Source: Primula veris
Lineage: Eukaryota; Streptophyta; Magnoliopsida; Ericales; Primulaceae
Direction: 5' to 3'
Assembly: GCA_963682055.1 (NCBI GenBank)
Contig: OY821749.1
Coordinates: forward strand, 16,628,631 to 16,692,630
Length of the DNA: 64,000 nucleotides
Shown here piece by piece: positions 1-12,415 of the stretch (position 1 is the first letter of the stretch; every line of letters starts with the position of its first letter). Made by a program: the position numbers and the translations under genes. The notes beneath the pieces are model-generated. The model ran no database searches. It saw only the letters and a program-made list of their open reading frames with translations, and was not told where the DNA came from.

Positions 1-600
1 ACAAGACAAAGTCAAAAGACCGAGGTAATACACCGAGCATTAGAATACTAAAGATATTTGTAACAAAACATTGTAATCTCACCGATCAATAAAGAAAGAT
101 AGCATTGTCCAACTTAACCGACCAAAGTTAATGCTTTATCAATGTTATTAGTTGTAGATGGTTTTATTCGATATTTTTTATGTGCTATTTTATGTTGCTA
201 ATGTACCATACCATTACTTTACCGAATATACGGAATAACAAAAGTTTGGTATACCGAATGTGTGATACGGTTATGGTACAAAGAAAATTCATATTATACA
301 TGTGTGGTACGATAATGGTATAATAAAAATACCAACAGTATCGTACGAATTCCACCTTCACTTTTCATTTTTCGGTGTGTGTTTCTGTAGTAAATATTAT
401 ATTATTTTCTTCATTTGCTAAAGTTAAAAGCTTTATAGCCATCTAGCTTTTAAGTAGAAATTTGATAGACATGCAACGTGTCTAAACTAATATACTGTTT
501 ATCGTATAATTAACCGTTTCGACCAAGTATCGGACTTCTGGCTTTCAGACTGCTAATTTTTTTTTAAAGAAGACTGCTATCTATTCATTTAAAAAAAATG
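1..600. other. AT-rich intergenic DNA, no gene seen
   Basis: No open frame with recognisable content. A few short near-repeats containing a GGTATACCGAA-like core and its variants occur at about 180-330, which suggests the eroded end of a mobile element, but I found no terminal repeat or target duplication. Confidence 0.5.
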
Positions 601-619
601 CTATTTCTTCATTATGTTT

Positions 620-1570
620 TGTATTTTGTGAAGGTTTCCTGAAAAAAAAATGCTAACAAAATATTTAAAAATTCGTAATAATATGATAAAATCATAGGAG
701 AACGAAATCACTAACAAATGAAATAGAACTGCAAAAAAGGCGGGAACAGACGAAAAGTTCAAAAAAACGTCTAAAAATGGCAAAGAACTTTAAAAACCAT
801 AGAATAAAAAAATAGAAAAAATAAAATAATTTAAACTATTTTTAAAACAGTCTAAACGACAAAAAAAAACACAGCAATAACTCTATAGTAAAACACTTCG
901 AGTCATTTAGAATGATCCTAAAACAATATAAACGACAAAATCACTGAGGCATTAACCGAAAGTAAATAGTCTCCGTAATTTGAAAACTGTTTATGGTAGT
1001 TTAAGGTCATTGAAAGCATTTTATGGTAATCTTTAACATAGTCTAATCTATCATTGTTTGAAAAGAGTTGGAGTCATTTGACAACAGTAGATGGTCATTT
1101 GAAAATGGTCGGGGTAATTTAAAAATAGTCTATAGTCTTTAGAAACAGTTTGAGTCATTTAAAATAGTCCGAGTCATTCATTATTAATAATTTTAGTCGT
1201 TTTAAAATAGTCTATGGTAATTTGAAAACAATTTAAATCATTATTCATTGTAAAACCACTCATGGTCATTTAAAAACAGTTTAACTCATTTAAAGAACAG
1301 TCTAAGTTATTATTAAAATAGTTCGAGTCATTTAAAAACAAGCTATGTCATTTTAAAACAGTTTGTGATCGTTTGAAGCAGTATCGGGTCATTTGAAAGC
1401 AATATATGTTCATTAATTTGAAAACAATATGAATTATTGTATAACAGTCTATGGTAATTTGAAAATAGTATGAGTCATTTTAAACGATCTATGGTCATTC
1501 GAAAATTGTTTTTTGCCGTAGCCAATGACCAATTAAAAATAATCTATGATTTTATTTTAAAACAATTTAT
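620..1570. repeat. A-rich block followed by degenerate satellite
   Basis: An A-rich stretch (about 640-880) containing phrases such as GGCGGGAACAGACG and CTAAAAATGGCAAAG is followed by about 700 bp of loosely repeated phrases of the form GTCATTTGAAAACAGTC, TGAGTCATTTAAAATAG. This is the same repeat family as the large minisatellite at 56.1-59.1 kb, read on the opposite strand, with the same kind of A-rich flank. The copies are much more diverged here. Confidence 0.6.
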
Positions 1571-2008
1571 GGTCGGAATTGTAATTATTTATGAAAGAAT
1601 ATGTGCGAATAAGTGATTTTTTAAAACATTTTACATGATTAATTAATCGAGGGGTCTAAGCACCAAGTTTTGAATAAAGTAGACCAGGTTAGTAATTAAT
1701 CAATTTAATCTATTTCACAAAATCAGTTCATGCCTCTTTTAGATTATAGGATTCGATAACATTGATGCGTCGGTGGCCCTGGTGAGAGGCGACAGAGGAA
1801 TGGCGTAACGGATGGAAGAGAGACTGAGAGAGATACTTAAGATAGAGATTTCTCTGATCAGAGATAGAAAATGGTATTCAAAAAGTCGTCGTTGGAGATC
1901 AGATTGTGCTCGTCAGATACTGGTTGTACTCGTCGGAGATCTGACTGTGCTCACCGGAGAGAGAGAGAAACTGAGCGTCCACAAAGTGTGCTCGTGGGAG
2001 ACCGGCTC

Positions 2009-2180
2009 CACTACAAATTAATGTTAATGTAGTGACAATTAAATAATTTCACAATCTTGTCATAAATTGAAAATTCTGTAACAAAGTTGTCACAAATCGA
2101 ATAAACCGTCACAAAACTATCACAAAAGTAGTCACTAAACAACTTGTTAGAAAATTAACCGTCACTATTTCTTTTACTAT
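2009..2180. repeat. Possible CACTA-type terminal relic
   Basis: The stretch starts with CACTACAAATTAATG and carries repeated GTCACAAA / CCGTCACAAAA phrases like the subterminal repeats of the CACTA-type element at 10641-10833. I did not find a matching second end, so this is a relic or chance similarity. The flanking DNA from 1561 to 2310 shows nothing else I can support. Confidence 0.35.
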
Positions 2181-2319
2181 CATAGCAATGTTTTTGAAGT
2201 TCCCACCACACGATGACGTTGTAAGTGAGATGCAGTGACGGCAGAGCGACGCTATGGTGGATCCCTACATACACATATTTGAGATAGAGAAAGATTTTAA
2301 CAATTAAATGAAAAAAATA

Positions 2320-3520
2320 TTTTTTGAAACCTTTAATAATTAATTCAAATATCCTAAAACTTAAAATAGTTTGTAAAAATGGACTATTTCTTAAATATGT
2401 ATTGGAGACAGCTTAAAGCCTAAATAATATGTTTTTTTTAGTGTATGACCTTTAATTTTTCCCTTTATAAAGGTTTTATTTGGGGACCCCTATTATGAAA
2501 CACAATATTTGAACTCGTATGACTTTGAGCAAATTAAGTAGAAAAAGTAGTCTTAAACAATAGATTTACCCTATTAAGATTAATTAGGTTATCCATTTTA
2601 TTAACTCAATATATATTATATGATTTTGGTTTACAAGCAATGAATCCCATGACATAACTCGTGAATATAAGGAATAAGGCCATACGGGCACATAGTTGCG
2701 ATTTATTGTAACGACGTAATAAAGGTTACAAACCGATTGTTATGAGACCAGAATGATTTCAGCGGTTACAAATCTAAAATTGAGAAGAGAACGATTTCAA
2801 GATAAATTTCACAGTAGTTATAATGATTAATTGATATTGTGTTCCTCTGGAAAAGTTTTTAATTAGGTATAAGTTGCAACTTTGCAAAATACGTATTTCA
2901 GAAACAATTATTATTTCCTTCTTTCTTTTCTCCTCTAATTACTTGGAAGCTACGTACCTCGTAATATTATTTCAAACTAATTAAGATTTCCATTATTTTA
3001 GGATAGAAAAACAATGGTCCAGTACGCATACGACATACTATTCTGTCGTTTTCTTATTTTTTGAAACCTTTAATAATTAATTCAAATATCCTAAAACTTA
3101 AAATAGTTTGTAAAAATGGAATATTTCTTAAATATGTATTGGAGACAGGTTAAAGCCTAAATAATATGTTTTTTTTAGTGTATGACCTTTAATTTTTCCC
3201 TTTATAAAGGTTTTATTTGGGGACCCCTGTTATGAAACATAATATTTGAACTCGTATGACTTTGAGCAAATTAAGTAGAAAAAGCAGTACTAAACAATAG
3301 ATTTGCCCTATTAAGATTAATTAGGTTATCCATTTTATTAACTCAATATATATGATATGATATGATTTCCTTCTTTCTTTTCTCCTTTAATTACTTGGAA
3401 GCTACGTACCTCGTAATATTATTTCAGACTAATTAAGATTTGCATTATTTTAGGATAGAAAAACAATGGTCCAGTACGCATACGGCATACTATTCTGTCT
3501 TTTTCTTATTTTTTTGGAAG
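2320..3520. repeat. Tandem duplication upstream of the F-box gene
   Basis: About 740 bp starting at 2320 is repeated from about 3057 onward. The shared parts are a block beginning GAAACCTTTAATAATTAATT (2326 and 3063) and a block beginning TTCCTTCTTTCTTTTCTCC (2917 and 3367). The second copy lacks about 270 bp between these blocks. A shorter, more diverged third piece (GGAAGCTACCTATCTC) follows at 3512-3590. The copies lie directly upstream of the F-box start codon, so they may multiply its promoter. Confidence 0.8.
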
Positions 3521-3707
3521 CTACCTATCTCTTAGTATTCTTTCCAACTTTAGATTTCTATTCCGCTTAGGATATAAAAACAATTGCCCAGTGTTCAAGC
3601 AGATTTCAAGAAAGAGACATATTTTTGTCTAATAATTATTATTAGGGAAATCGTATTCTTGTTATATGTGTGTTTCTTCTCTAACATAATTTTATAAGAG
3701 CAGAGAG

Positions 3708-4220
3708 ATGGATTTTCCAAAGGAGATGATAGAGGAATTACTTATAAGATTGCCACTGAAAACCATCACAAAATTCAAGTGCGTGTCCAAGGATTGGAAA
3801 AACATCATATCTTGCAACGAGTTTCGCATGCGCTACCAATTTCTAAAACGTAAGGATACACGTCCTTGTGGATTGTTTTACCATCACAAAAACTGTTATT
3901 TTATTCCAAAACGTACTCCATGTAATCCATGTATGCCGGTTCATGGCCAGGCAAAGTTCATCAACACGTCCACTATTGAGAAAGAAGATCTAGGTTTATG
4001 CGAAGCTATGCAACAAATTGGGTTTATAGTCGGCTCCTCCGAAGGACTTATTCTCCTTAGCTGCAACCCTATGAGTTATCATGTGTTTGATCCCCTCACC
4101 AAAACCTCTGTTCAACTTCCCAAAATACTTAAAAAGTATAAATTTGTTTGTACAGGGTTATATGCAAAGAACGTGAACAAAATTGTTCAAACAGTATGAC
4201 TGGTAGTAGTTCTTACATGA
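3708..4220 (+). pseudogene. F-box protein gene, 5' part (disrupted)
   Basis: The frame opens with an F-box domain in residues 1-45 (pattern LP..MIEELLIRLPLKTITKFKCVSKDW, seen as separate blocks), the Skp1-binding motif of SCF ubiquitin ligases, followed by the start of an F-box-associated region with a VCTGLY strand near residue 145. The frame stops at 4199, about 25 bp before a Copia element starts at 4226. The family normally runs 350-400 residues; the missing half is found beyond the transposon at 12416-13072. Because the stop precedes the insertion and the downstream reading frame differs, the gene carries a frameshift as well as the insertion. Not expected to give a full protein; a short F-box-only peptide is conceivable. 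Confidence 0.85.
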
Positions 4221-4225
4221 CTTAC
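4221..4225. other. Left target-site duplication (CTTAC)
   Basis: CTTAC directly before the 5' LTR is repeated exactly at 12416-12420 directly after the 3' LTR. Five bases is the usual duplication for Copia integrase. Confidence 0.93.
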
Positions 4226-5641
4226 TGTTGGAAAAACATGTTTTTTCATGGGTGTTTTCGAATGGTCACATGACCAACTTCGAGTCAATATTACATGTGA
4301 CAACGCTGAGTTGTTTATACCGTACTCAACGTATTTGAGTAGCCCGTGTGACGAGCTTCGTAACGGTATATCGCATGACCTATTCGGAGAATGAGTGTGA
4401 ATACTAAGTGGCTTCAACGTTGGGTTCTCGAAAGAGGAGAAATCCTCAATGCTGGAAAATGGATTAATTAAATGGAAGATTAAGAGTTATCCCATATTGG
4501 AAGATTAAGAGTTAATTTTACAATATAAATACAAGTCCACCCATGCAGTTGTTAAACTAACATGTCGACATACACCTAAGAGTATTAGTGTGTACCACAC
4601 GCGCGCTCGCTCGGGGCTCGGGACTCGGGTCTCGGGGCGCGGGCACGGACACGGACACGGGCGTGGGATTTGAGATTTGTGATTTGGGGAATGTCTCGGG
4701 TCTTGGGTCAAATCTGAAAAGGGAGTTTTGTATAAAATACAAAAGTAGTCTCTAGAGTTTCCAGCAATTGAAACGCCAGCAATCAATGAGAATAAATTGC
4801 AGATTAAGTACTGCGGCTTCAGAAATTGATTGGGCGGATTCTGGGGGTGTAACTCCCAGAATTGAATGACCATTAATGGCTGCGGTTTCAAGAAAGCTTA
4901 TAAAAGGCAGCCCTCCTCCTCTCATTCAGACACAACATACAACACACACAACATACATAGCATCATATAGAGAGAGAATCGCACCACCAACAGCTCGACA
5001 TGTGGTTCGGTGTCGGTTTCCACACGATTCTGAGACAGAAGTTGTACCTTGGGAACAAAGTCCCGAAACCAGAAACCTTTAAAGGTGGTTTAGGAAATAT
5101 TGTTTAAGGGAAACTGCCCAGCAGTCACCTCTTCTTTTATTTCAGTCCTTTTAAATTCTGTTCTTTCATTTCAGTACTGTTTTAATTCTGTCATTTACAT
5201 TTCAGTATTTTAATTTTGTACTGTTTAATTTTCTGTAATTACTTTTCAGTACTGTTTATTTCTGTATTTACTTTCAGTATTTTCTATTCTGTAATTTACA
5301 TTCTGTCATTTATATTTCAGTTCTGTAATTTCTTTTATTTACAGAAACAGTCCAGACATTTAGTAATCATACTATTCTGTTTGGCAGATTCTTTTAATTG
5401 TTAAACAATCCAGCAGTTTAGTAATTATAATATTCTGTCTGACAGTTTCAAACAATTACAATTCAGTCCAGCAGTTTAATATTTTATATTAAATCTGTCT
5501 GGAATTTAATTAGTGTAATTTAAATTCTGTACGAGTCAGAAATTGTAATTTATATTCCAATTGTTAGAAATAAAATTGTTATTTCCATTTCAGTCATATG
5601 TTATTTAATTTATTGCTTTTCGATATAGTACAAAACCAACA
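4226..5641 (+). repeat. 5' LTR of the F-box Copia element
   Basis: 1416 bp, starting TGTTGGAAAAACATG and ending AAAACCAACA. It contains a GC-rich CTCGGG/GGCGCGGGC stretch near 4600-4660 and a run of pyrimidine-rich TTTCAGT phrases (5130-5350). ORFs inside it (for example minus-strand 4505-4891) show no domain and are taken as chance. Confidence 0.9.
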
Positions 5642-5989
5642 ATCTTAAACAATATCCTTTTTGGTTTTGCTAATTTCTAAAAGAAAGGACTTTTCTTTTT
5701 AATTTTTATTTTTGTTGACGTCTCGATTTTATTCTTGCAAAGTCATTGCTAGTTTACTAGAAATGGAAGTTTGCAAATAGAATAACTCCGATTTGAGTTT
5801 AATTTTTAATTCTAGAATTTAATAAGAGACTTCTTAGTAAAATCAAAAGTGATTTGATTTTCACGCTAGAATCTCTTTGAATTGTTTTTTATTCTTTTAA
5901 AGCAAACTAATTAAGTTATAATTAGTATTTGCGATTAAAAATATTAGTTTTCTTGCGAGAAACTAAACGGTTTAATATTGTCATTTCAG

Positions 5990-7085
5990 ATGACTAATGA
6001 GGATCAAACACCCATCATTCCTACGGGAAATGTGCAAGGGGCAGTTATGATTGGCAGTAGCCAAAACATTGCGAGCGCTGCGCGTGGGGGGCTCAGGCTC
6101 AGACCGAAGCTGCGACGGCAAAGGATGTGGCCAACGCTGTTGCGGCAGAGGCCGATGCTATGGCTGCGGCTGCGGCCGCAGCACAGGCTGCTGCTAAGGC
6201 TGCGGCCAAGGCAGCGCTTGTGACTGCGGCCAAGGCAAAGGGCAAGGCTCTGGCGACGCCGTCTATGCCAATGTTGCCTACCTCTCATCTAGAGAAATTG
6301 GAAAAGTTTAGGGGCAACAACTTCAAACGTCGGCAGCAAAAAATGCTGTTTTATTTAATTGCCCTTAACCTTACCCGTTTTCTCAAGGAGACTGCACCCA
6401 TCCTTAGCGAGGACGAAGAGGACGTGCAGACGGTTTCGGCGGTGGAAGCGTGGAAACACGGCGACTACCTATGCCAAAACTACATCATGTGTGCTTTGGA
6501 TGACACTCTTTTCAGTGTGTTCGAGCCCAAGGCTTCCGCAAAGGAGCTTTGGGAGTCTCTCGAAAGAAATTACAAAGTGAATAACGCTGGCGCAAAGAAA
6601 TTTATCGTCACGGACTTTCATGAGTACATGATAACTGACGAAAAGAGTGTTATCGAGCAGGTTGAGGAACTCCAACTCATATACCATAGGCTTGAGGTTG
6701 AGTGGCTAGTTATAAATGAACCTTTCCAGGTGGCATTAATGATTGAGAAACTGCCACCTTCATGGAAAGAGTTCCAAAACTACCTGAAACACAAGCGAAA
6801 GGCAATGACCTTGGAGGGACTCATTGAGAGGCTCAATGTTGAGCAAAGCAACCGTCGATCCGGAAGGGAAGGCGGTGGCGGAGCAGGCAACGCGGTTGCC
6901 AAGGCCAATGTGGTTGAGGACGCTGCATCTAAGTGAAAACGCTTTGACAACGGTGTCGGTGATTCTCTCAAGAAGAAATTCATGGGAGACTGCTTTGTGT
7001 GCAACAAACCGGGCCATCGTGCCGCGGATTGTAAGATGCGCATCGACAAGCCCAACCCCCCCCCCCCCCCCCCTCCCCTCTAAAG
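5990..7085 (+). pseudogene. Copia gag (frameshifted, with a stop)
   Basis: A short N-terminal piece opens at the ATG at 5990, shortly after a TTTCAG that could be a splice acceptor. The frame changes near a run of G at about 6085, then continues through an alanine-rich stretch and the retrotransposon gag domain (6280-6870) to a stop at 6937. In the same frame, beyond the stop, lies a CCHC zinc knuckle (CFVCNKPGHRAADC, about 6985-7030), the nucleic-acid-binding motif of Copia gag. A run of about 18 C at 7057-7074 then breaks the frame again. Confidence 0.85.
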
Positions 7086-10000
7086 AAGAAGTTCCAAGGG
7101 AAAGGGAGGAAAAGGGCACCTGCTCAGGCAAATGTGGCTGAGGGAGGAGATGATGCTGGACAAGACTATATACACCTGAGTGCTGTGGTCTCGGAAGTGA
7201 ACCTGGTGGGAAGCAACCCAAAGGAATGGTGGCTGGACACAGGCGCCACTAGTCACATCTCTGCCAGCAAGTAGATGTTCAAGACCTATATGGCCGTGGA
7301 CAATGAGAGCTGCTTCATGGGGAACTCGGCGACTTCCAAGGTGGAAGGAAAAGGAATCGTGTTGCTGAAGATGACATTGGGAAAGGAACTAACACTGAAA
7401 GGCGTGCTCCATGTGCCAGAAATTCGCAAGAATCTGGTTTCCGGGTCTGTGATGGTGAACGAAGGATTTAAACTTGTATTTGAATCTGCTAAAATTGTAA
7501 TCACCTTAAATGGAATGTATGTAGGCCGTGGCTATATGACCAACGACATGCTTAAATTAAATGTTGGTACTCCGGCTCCTAAAGCCGAGTCTGCTATTGA
7601 GGGTACTAAGGCCGAGGCCAGTACCAAGAATAATGTAATCGTTAATGTTGCCCAAGTGGCCAATAAAACTTCTTTTGCTTATTCTTGTGATTCATTTAAT
7701 TTATGGTATGTTAGATTAGGTCATGTGAATACTATTTCAATGAAGAAATTAATATCACTAAATCTACTACCAAGTTTTGTCTTCAATAAACAACATAAAT
7801 GTGAGATTTGTGTTGAGGCAAAATTAACCAAGTCTTCGTATCAACATATTGAAAGAAGTACTGAACCTCTCGGTCTAATACACACGGATGTATGCGACTT
7901 AAAGTTTATACAAACACGAGGAGGAAAAAAGTATTTCATCACGTTTATAGATGACTGTACTAGATACTGCTATGTCTACTTAATGAGAAGTAAAGACGAA
8001 GCGGTAGAGAAATTTGCTCTTTATAAGACCGAAGTAGAAAATCAACTCAATAAAAAGATTAAAATGTTGAGGAGTGATAGAGGCGGTGAATATGAGGCAC
8101 CGTTTGTGCAGATATGTACAGAAAGTGGCATTATACATCAAACCACAGCCCCCTACTCTCCGGAGCAGAATGAGGTTGCCGAGCGTAAGAATAGGACGCT
8201 CAAGGAAATGATGAATGTTATGTTAATAAGTTCTGGGTTACCCCAGAACATGTGGGGGGAAGCGCTGCTTTCCGTCAACTATGTATTGAACAAGCTACCG
8301 CATAAGAAGCGTGATAAAACACCTTATGAACTATGGAAAGGCCATCGGCCGAGCTATAAATTCTTAAGGGTTTGGGGTTGTCTTGCGAAGGTCCTTGTCT
8401 CGCTTCCGAAAAGAACGAGAATAGGGCCAAAGACGGTAGACTGTGTGTTCATAGGATATGCACACAACAGTAGTGCTTATCGTTTTCTCGTGCACAAGTC
8501 GGATAATCCCGATGTGCATGTAGATACTATCATCGAAGCTCGAGAATCTTCTTTCTTCGAGAAGATCTTTCCCCGCAAGTCTTCCATAACTGTAGAGACT
8601 GAGGAGTCAAACAGTGAGGAAAATATGGGGGCAAGTGAACCGTTGGAGGAAGAAGAAGAAGAGCCTCGACGTAGTAAAAGGGCTAGAAAGGAAACATCTT
8701 TCGGTCCAGATTTTGTAACCTTCATGATAGAAGGTGAACCGGCGACATTCAAACAAGCAATGTCATCCCCGGAAGCCCAATATTGGGAGGAGGCGATCAA
8801 CAATGAGGTTGAATCGACATTACAAAATCACACTTGGGAACTAGTGGATCTACCACCCGGGTGTAAGCCACTAGGACACAAGTGGATCTTCAAGAGGAAG
8901 AGAAAGCTCGATGGAACGATCGAGAAATACAAGGCGAGGCTTGTAGTGAAAGGTTTTAGTTAGACAAACCGAAAGTGCCGACTATTTTGACACCTATGCT
9001 CCTGTCTCCAGGAAGACGTCAATCCGGATAGTCATTGCTCTCGCAGCACTGTTCGATATGGAAGTATATTAAATGGATGTTAAAACGGCGTTCTTGAATG
9101 GTGAACTGGAAGAGGAAATTTACATGGAACAACCGGATGGGTTTGTGGTTCCAGGTAAAGCGCATAAGGTGTGTAAACTTGTGAAGTCCTTATATGGACT
9201 TAAACAAGCACTTAAACAATGGCATGAAAAATTTGATAGAGTGATGCTATCAAACGGTTTTCGGATAAACGAGTGTGACAAATGCGTCTACGTAAAAGGA
9301 AATGAAAAGGACTACGTGGTAGTCTGCCTCTACGTAGATGACATGATTATAATAGGGAGTATTGATAACATCAACTCCACTAAGAGAATGTTGTCACAAA
9401 AATTCGAGATGAAAGATTTGGGTGTCGCTGATGTAATACTTGGTATGAAAATTACCAAGACATCAGACGGATATGCGCTATCTCAAACTCACTATGTCAA
9501 GCAGATGCTTGACAAATTTGATAAAAATAGTAGAGCTACATCCAGAACTCCGATAGAGATCTCAACCACCCAGAAAAAGAATTTTGGGGAGAGTGTGAGA
9601 CAATTGAAATATTCTCGAATAATAGGCAGTCTGATGTACGTCATGAACTGTATTAGACCAGACATAGCCAACTCAGTGAGTAGACTGAATAGGTACACTA
9701 GTAATCCAAATGAGGAACATTGGAAGGCCATCATGAGACTTCTCAGATATATGAGGTTCACTGCCGACCGAGGGTTGCATTATACCAGATATCCAACTGT
9801 ACTGGACGGGTATTCTGATGCAAACTGGATCTCGGATTCCAACAGTACACGATCCACTAGCAGATATGTGTTCGTGTTGGGAGGAGCAGCTGTCTCGTGG
9901 AGATCATCCAAGCAGACCTGCATAGCTAGATCAACTATGGAATCCGAGTTCATAGCGTTGGATCTAGCAACAGAAGAGGCTGATTGGTTGAGAAGCTTTC

Positions 10001-10383
10001 TGGAAGGAATTCCAATGTGGCCGAAACCTGTCCCAGCAATAAGCATGCACTGTGATAGTTAGTAGGCTATTGGACGGGAGCAGGATGATATGTATAATGG
10101 AAAGTCCCGACATATTCGTCGGAGACATAAATCCGTAAGAGAATTGTTAGCTAACGGTGTGGTGTCATTAGATTTTGTGAGATTCAAGGACAATATTGCG
10201 GATCCATTTTTAAAAGGCTTGACTCAGGTAGGAGTTGAAGTTTCATCGAGGGGAATGGGGTTGAAGCCCATCAAACTGGAAACCTCCTCAGAGGCAACCC
10301 AACCCGAACTGGATTCTCCAACGTCGGGTTCAACGGGAAAATCGAACTATGGGGGTGACCGAACAAAGCACTCGGGAACTTAA
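7086..10383 (+). pseudogene. Copia pol (protease, integrase, RT, RNase H), several stops
   Basis: Successive blocks on the plus strand: protease motif LDTGATSH (about 7230), a stop at 7272-7274, the pre-integrase zinc region (LGH ... CEICVEAK, 7700-7830), the integrase core (HTDVCD, RSDRGGEYE, EQNEVAERKNRTL), then a frame break with a stop at 8961-8963, a further stop near 9070, reverse transcriptase ([23 protein letters not shown] at about 9330) and RNase H (YSDANW, ESEFIAL). Two adjacent stops near 10060 precede the last block (HIRRRHKSVRELL ... IADPFLKGL), which is open to 10383. Unable to encode a polyprotein. Confidence 0.9.
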
Positions 10384-10640
10384 GTTCCCAACCCATTTCT
10401 AGGATAAAAGAGTGATAGACCTAGACCATCAAAAGGGTGAGCATGAGGCTCTTAATGAAAACAAGGATCTCGAAGGTCGAGAGGGGTGAGTCAGGACACA
10501 CTTGACTTGAAATCACCTATGACGAGTGTGTATGGCCGATACTATGTGATGAGCCATGAGCTAAATCACTAGAGCACTTGGTCAAATTTTGCCAAGGCTG
10601 TCCACGGCCAAATATGGACAACAACCAAAGGGCCTAGTAA

Positions 10641-10833
10641 CATTACAAAATAATGTTTGATTTAGTGAGAATCAAAATCTGTCACAAGCCTGTCGCTAAT
10701 TTAAAAAGTTGTCACAAATCTGTCGCAAATTGACAAAACTGTTACAAAACCGTCACAAAAACCGTCGCTATTAAGCTCGTAACAAAAAATACCGTCACTA
10801 ATCCCGTCGGTATTTGGGTATTTTTTTGTAGTG
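10641..10833. mobile_element. 193-bp non-autonomous CACTA-type element
   Basis: The left end reads CATTACAAAATAATG, the right end on the opposite strand reads CACTACAAAAAAATACC, and both ends are flanked by the 3-bp direct repeat TAA (10638-10640 and 10834-10836). CACTA elements make 3-bp duplications and start CACTA. The body is made of GTCACAAA / CCGTCACAAAA subterminal repeats. It lies between the end of pol and the 3' LTR of the host Copia element, so it arrived later. Confidence 0.7.
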
Positions 10834-11056
10834 TAAGTGGTGTAGAGAGGACACTGTGTGAGTATTACCCTGGTATGTACAAACGCTAAAGGGTTCAAGG
10901 CTTTAAGTCTACCCAATAGTAGCATATCAGATTTTACGTCACTATGGCAGGTTCAAGGCGCGCGCTACCTGTCCTTATGCAGTGAACTCTTATGGTTCTC
11001 TCGTATGCATTTAGGGGCATTTTTTATTTTCAGCCAATTGCATTCTTGTGAGGGAT

Positions 11057-12415
11057 TGTTGGAAAAACATGTTTTTTCATGGGTGTTTCCGAATGGTCAC
11101 ATGACCAACTTCGAGTCAATATTACATGTGACAACGCTGAGTTGTTTATACCGTACTCAACGTGTTTGAGTAGCCCATGTGAAGAGCTTCGTAACGGTAT
11201 ATCACATGACCTATTCGGAGAATGGGTGTGAATACTAAGTGGTTTCAAAGTTGGGTTCTCGAAAGAGGAGAAATCATCAATGCTGGAAAATGGATTAATT
11301 AAATGGATGATTAAGAGTTATCTCATATTGGAAGATTAAGAGTTAATTTTACAATATAAATACAAGTCCAACTCATGTAGTTGTTAAACTAACATGTCCA
11401 CATACACATAAGAGTATTAGTGTGTACCACACACGCGCGCTCGCTCGGGTCTCGAGTCTCGAGACTCGGGACTCGAGGCGCGGGTGCTGACGTGGGATTT
11501 GGGATTTGGGATTTGGGGAATGTCTCGGGTCTTGGGTCTTGGGTCAAATCTGAAAAGGGAGTTCTGTATAAAATACAAAAGTAGTCCCTAGAGTTTTCAG
11601 CAATTGAAACGCCAGCAATCTGGGGGTGTAACTCTCATAATTGAATGACCATTAATGGCCGCGGTTTCAAGAAAACCTATAAAAGACAGTCCTCCCCCTC
11701 TCATTCAGACACAACATACAACACACACACAACATACATAGCATCATATAGAGAGAGAATCGCACCACCAACAGCTCGACCTGTGGTTCGGTGCCGGTTT
11801 TCACACGACCCACTCTGAGACAGAAGTTGTACATTGGGAACAAAGTCCTGAAACCAGAAACCTTTAAAGGTGGTTCGGGAAATATTGTTTAAGGGAAACT
11901 GCCCAGCAGTTTCCTCTTCTTTTATTTCAGTCCTTTTAAATTATGTTCTTTCATTTCAGTACTGTTTTAATTCTGTCATTTACATTTCAGTATTTTAATT
12001 ATGTACTGTAATTACTTTTCAGTACTGTTTATTTCTGTATTTACTTTCACTATTTTTCTATTCTGTAATTTACATTATGTCATTTATATTTCAGTTATGT
12101 AATTTTTTTTATTTACAGAAACAGTCCAGACATTTAGTAATCATACTATTCTGTCTGGCAGTTTCTTTTAATTGTTAAACAGTCCAGCAGTTTAGTAATT
12201 ATACTATTCTGTCTGACAGTTTCAAACAATTACAATTTAGTCTAGCAGTTTAATATTTTATATTATATATGTCTGGAATTTAATTAGTGTAATTTAAATT
12301 TTGTATGAGTCAGGAATTGTAATTTATATTACAATTGTGAGAAATAAAATTGTTATTTCCATTTCAGTCCTTTATTATTTAATTTATTGATTTTCGATAT
12401 AATACAAAACCAACA
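11057..12415 (+). repeat. 3' LTR of the F-box Copia element
   Basis: 1359 bp matching the 5' LTR from TGTTGGAAAAACATG to AAAACCAACA, with substitutions and several indels, for example a missing block near 11610 and altered GC-rich repeats near 11440. The purine-rich GTGAGGGA just before it (11049-11055) is the likely polypurine tract. Confidence 0.9.

Larger units (their letters stand above)
4226..12415 (+). mobile_element. Complete but decayed Copia LTR retrotransposon
   Basis: An 8190-bp element bounded by two LTRs that start TGTTGG and end CCAACA, flanked by the 5-bp duplication CTTAC. The internal order is gag, protease, integrase, reverse transcriptase, RNase H, which is Copia order. 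Gag residues such as KLPPSWKEF and KHKRKAMTLE suggest a Tork-like lineage, but that is tentative. I did not find the usual initiator-Met primer site TGGTATCAGAGC after the 5' LTR. The LTRs differ in length (1416 and 1359 bp), with many substitutions, so the insertion is old. Every coding section is broken. It interrupts the F-box gene in the same orientation. Confidence 0.93.

Noticed and set aside
1812..2021. 69-aa ORF
   Set aside because: Arg/Glu-rich with no recognisable domain, in repeat-like DNA near a CACTA-type relic. No support as a gene.
4505..4891. Minus-strand ORFs inside the 5' LTR
   Set aside because: They overlap GC-rich LTR repeats, are not kept in the 3' LTR in the same form, and have no domain.
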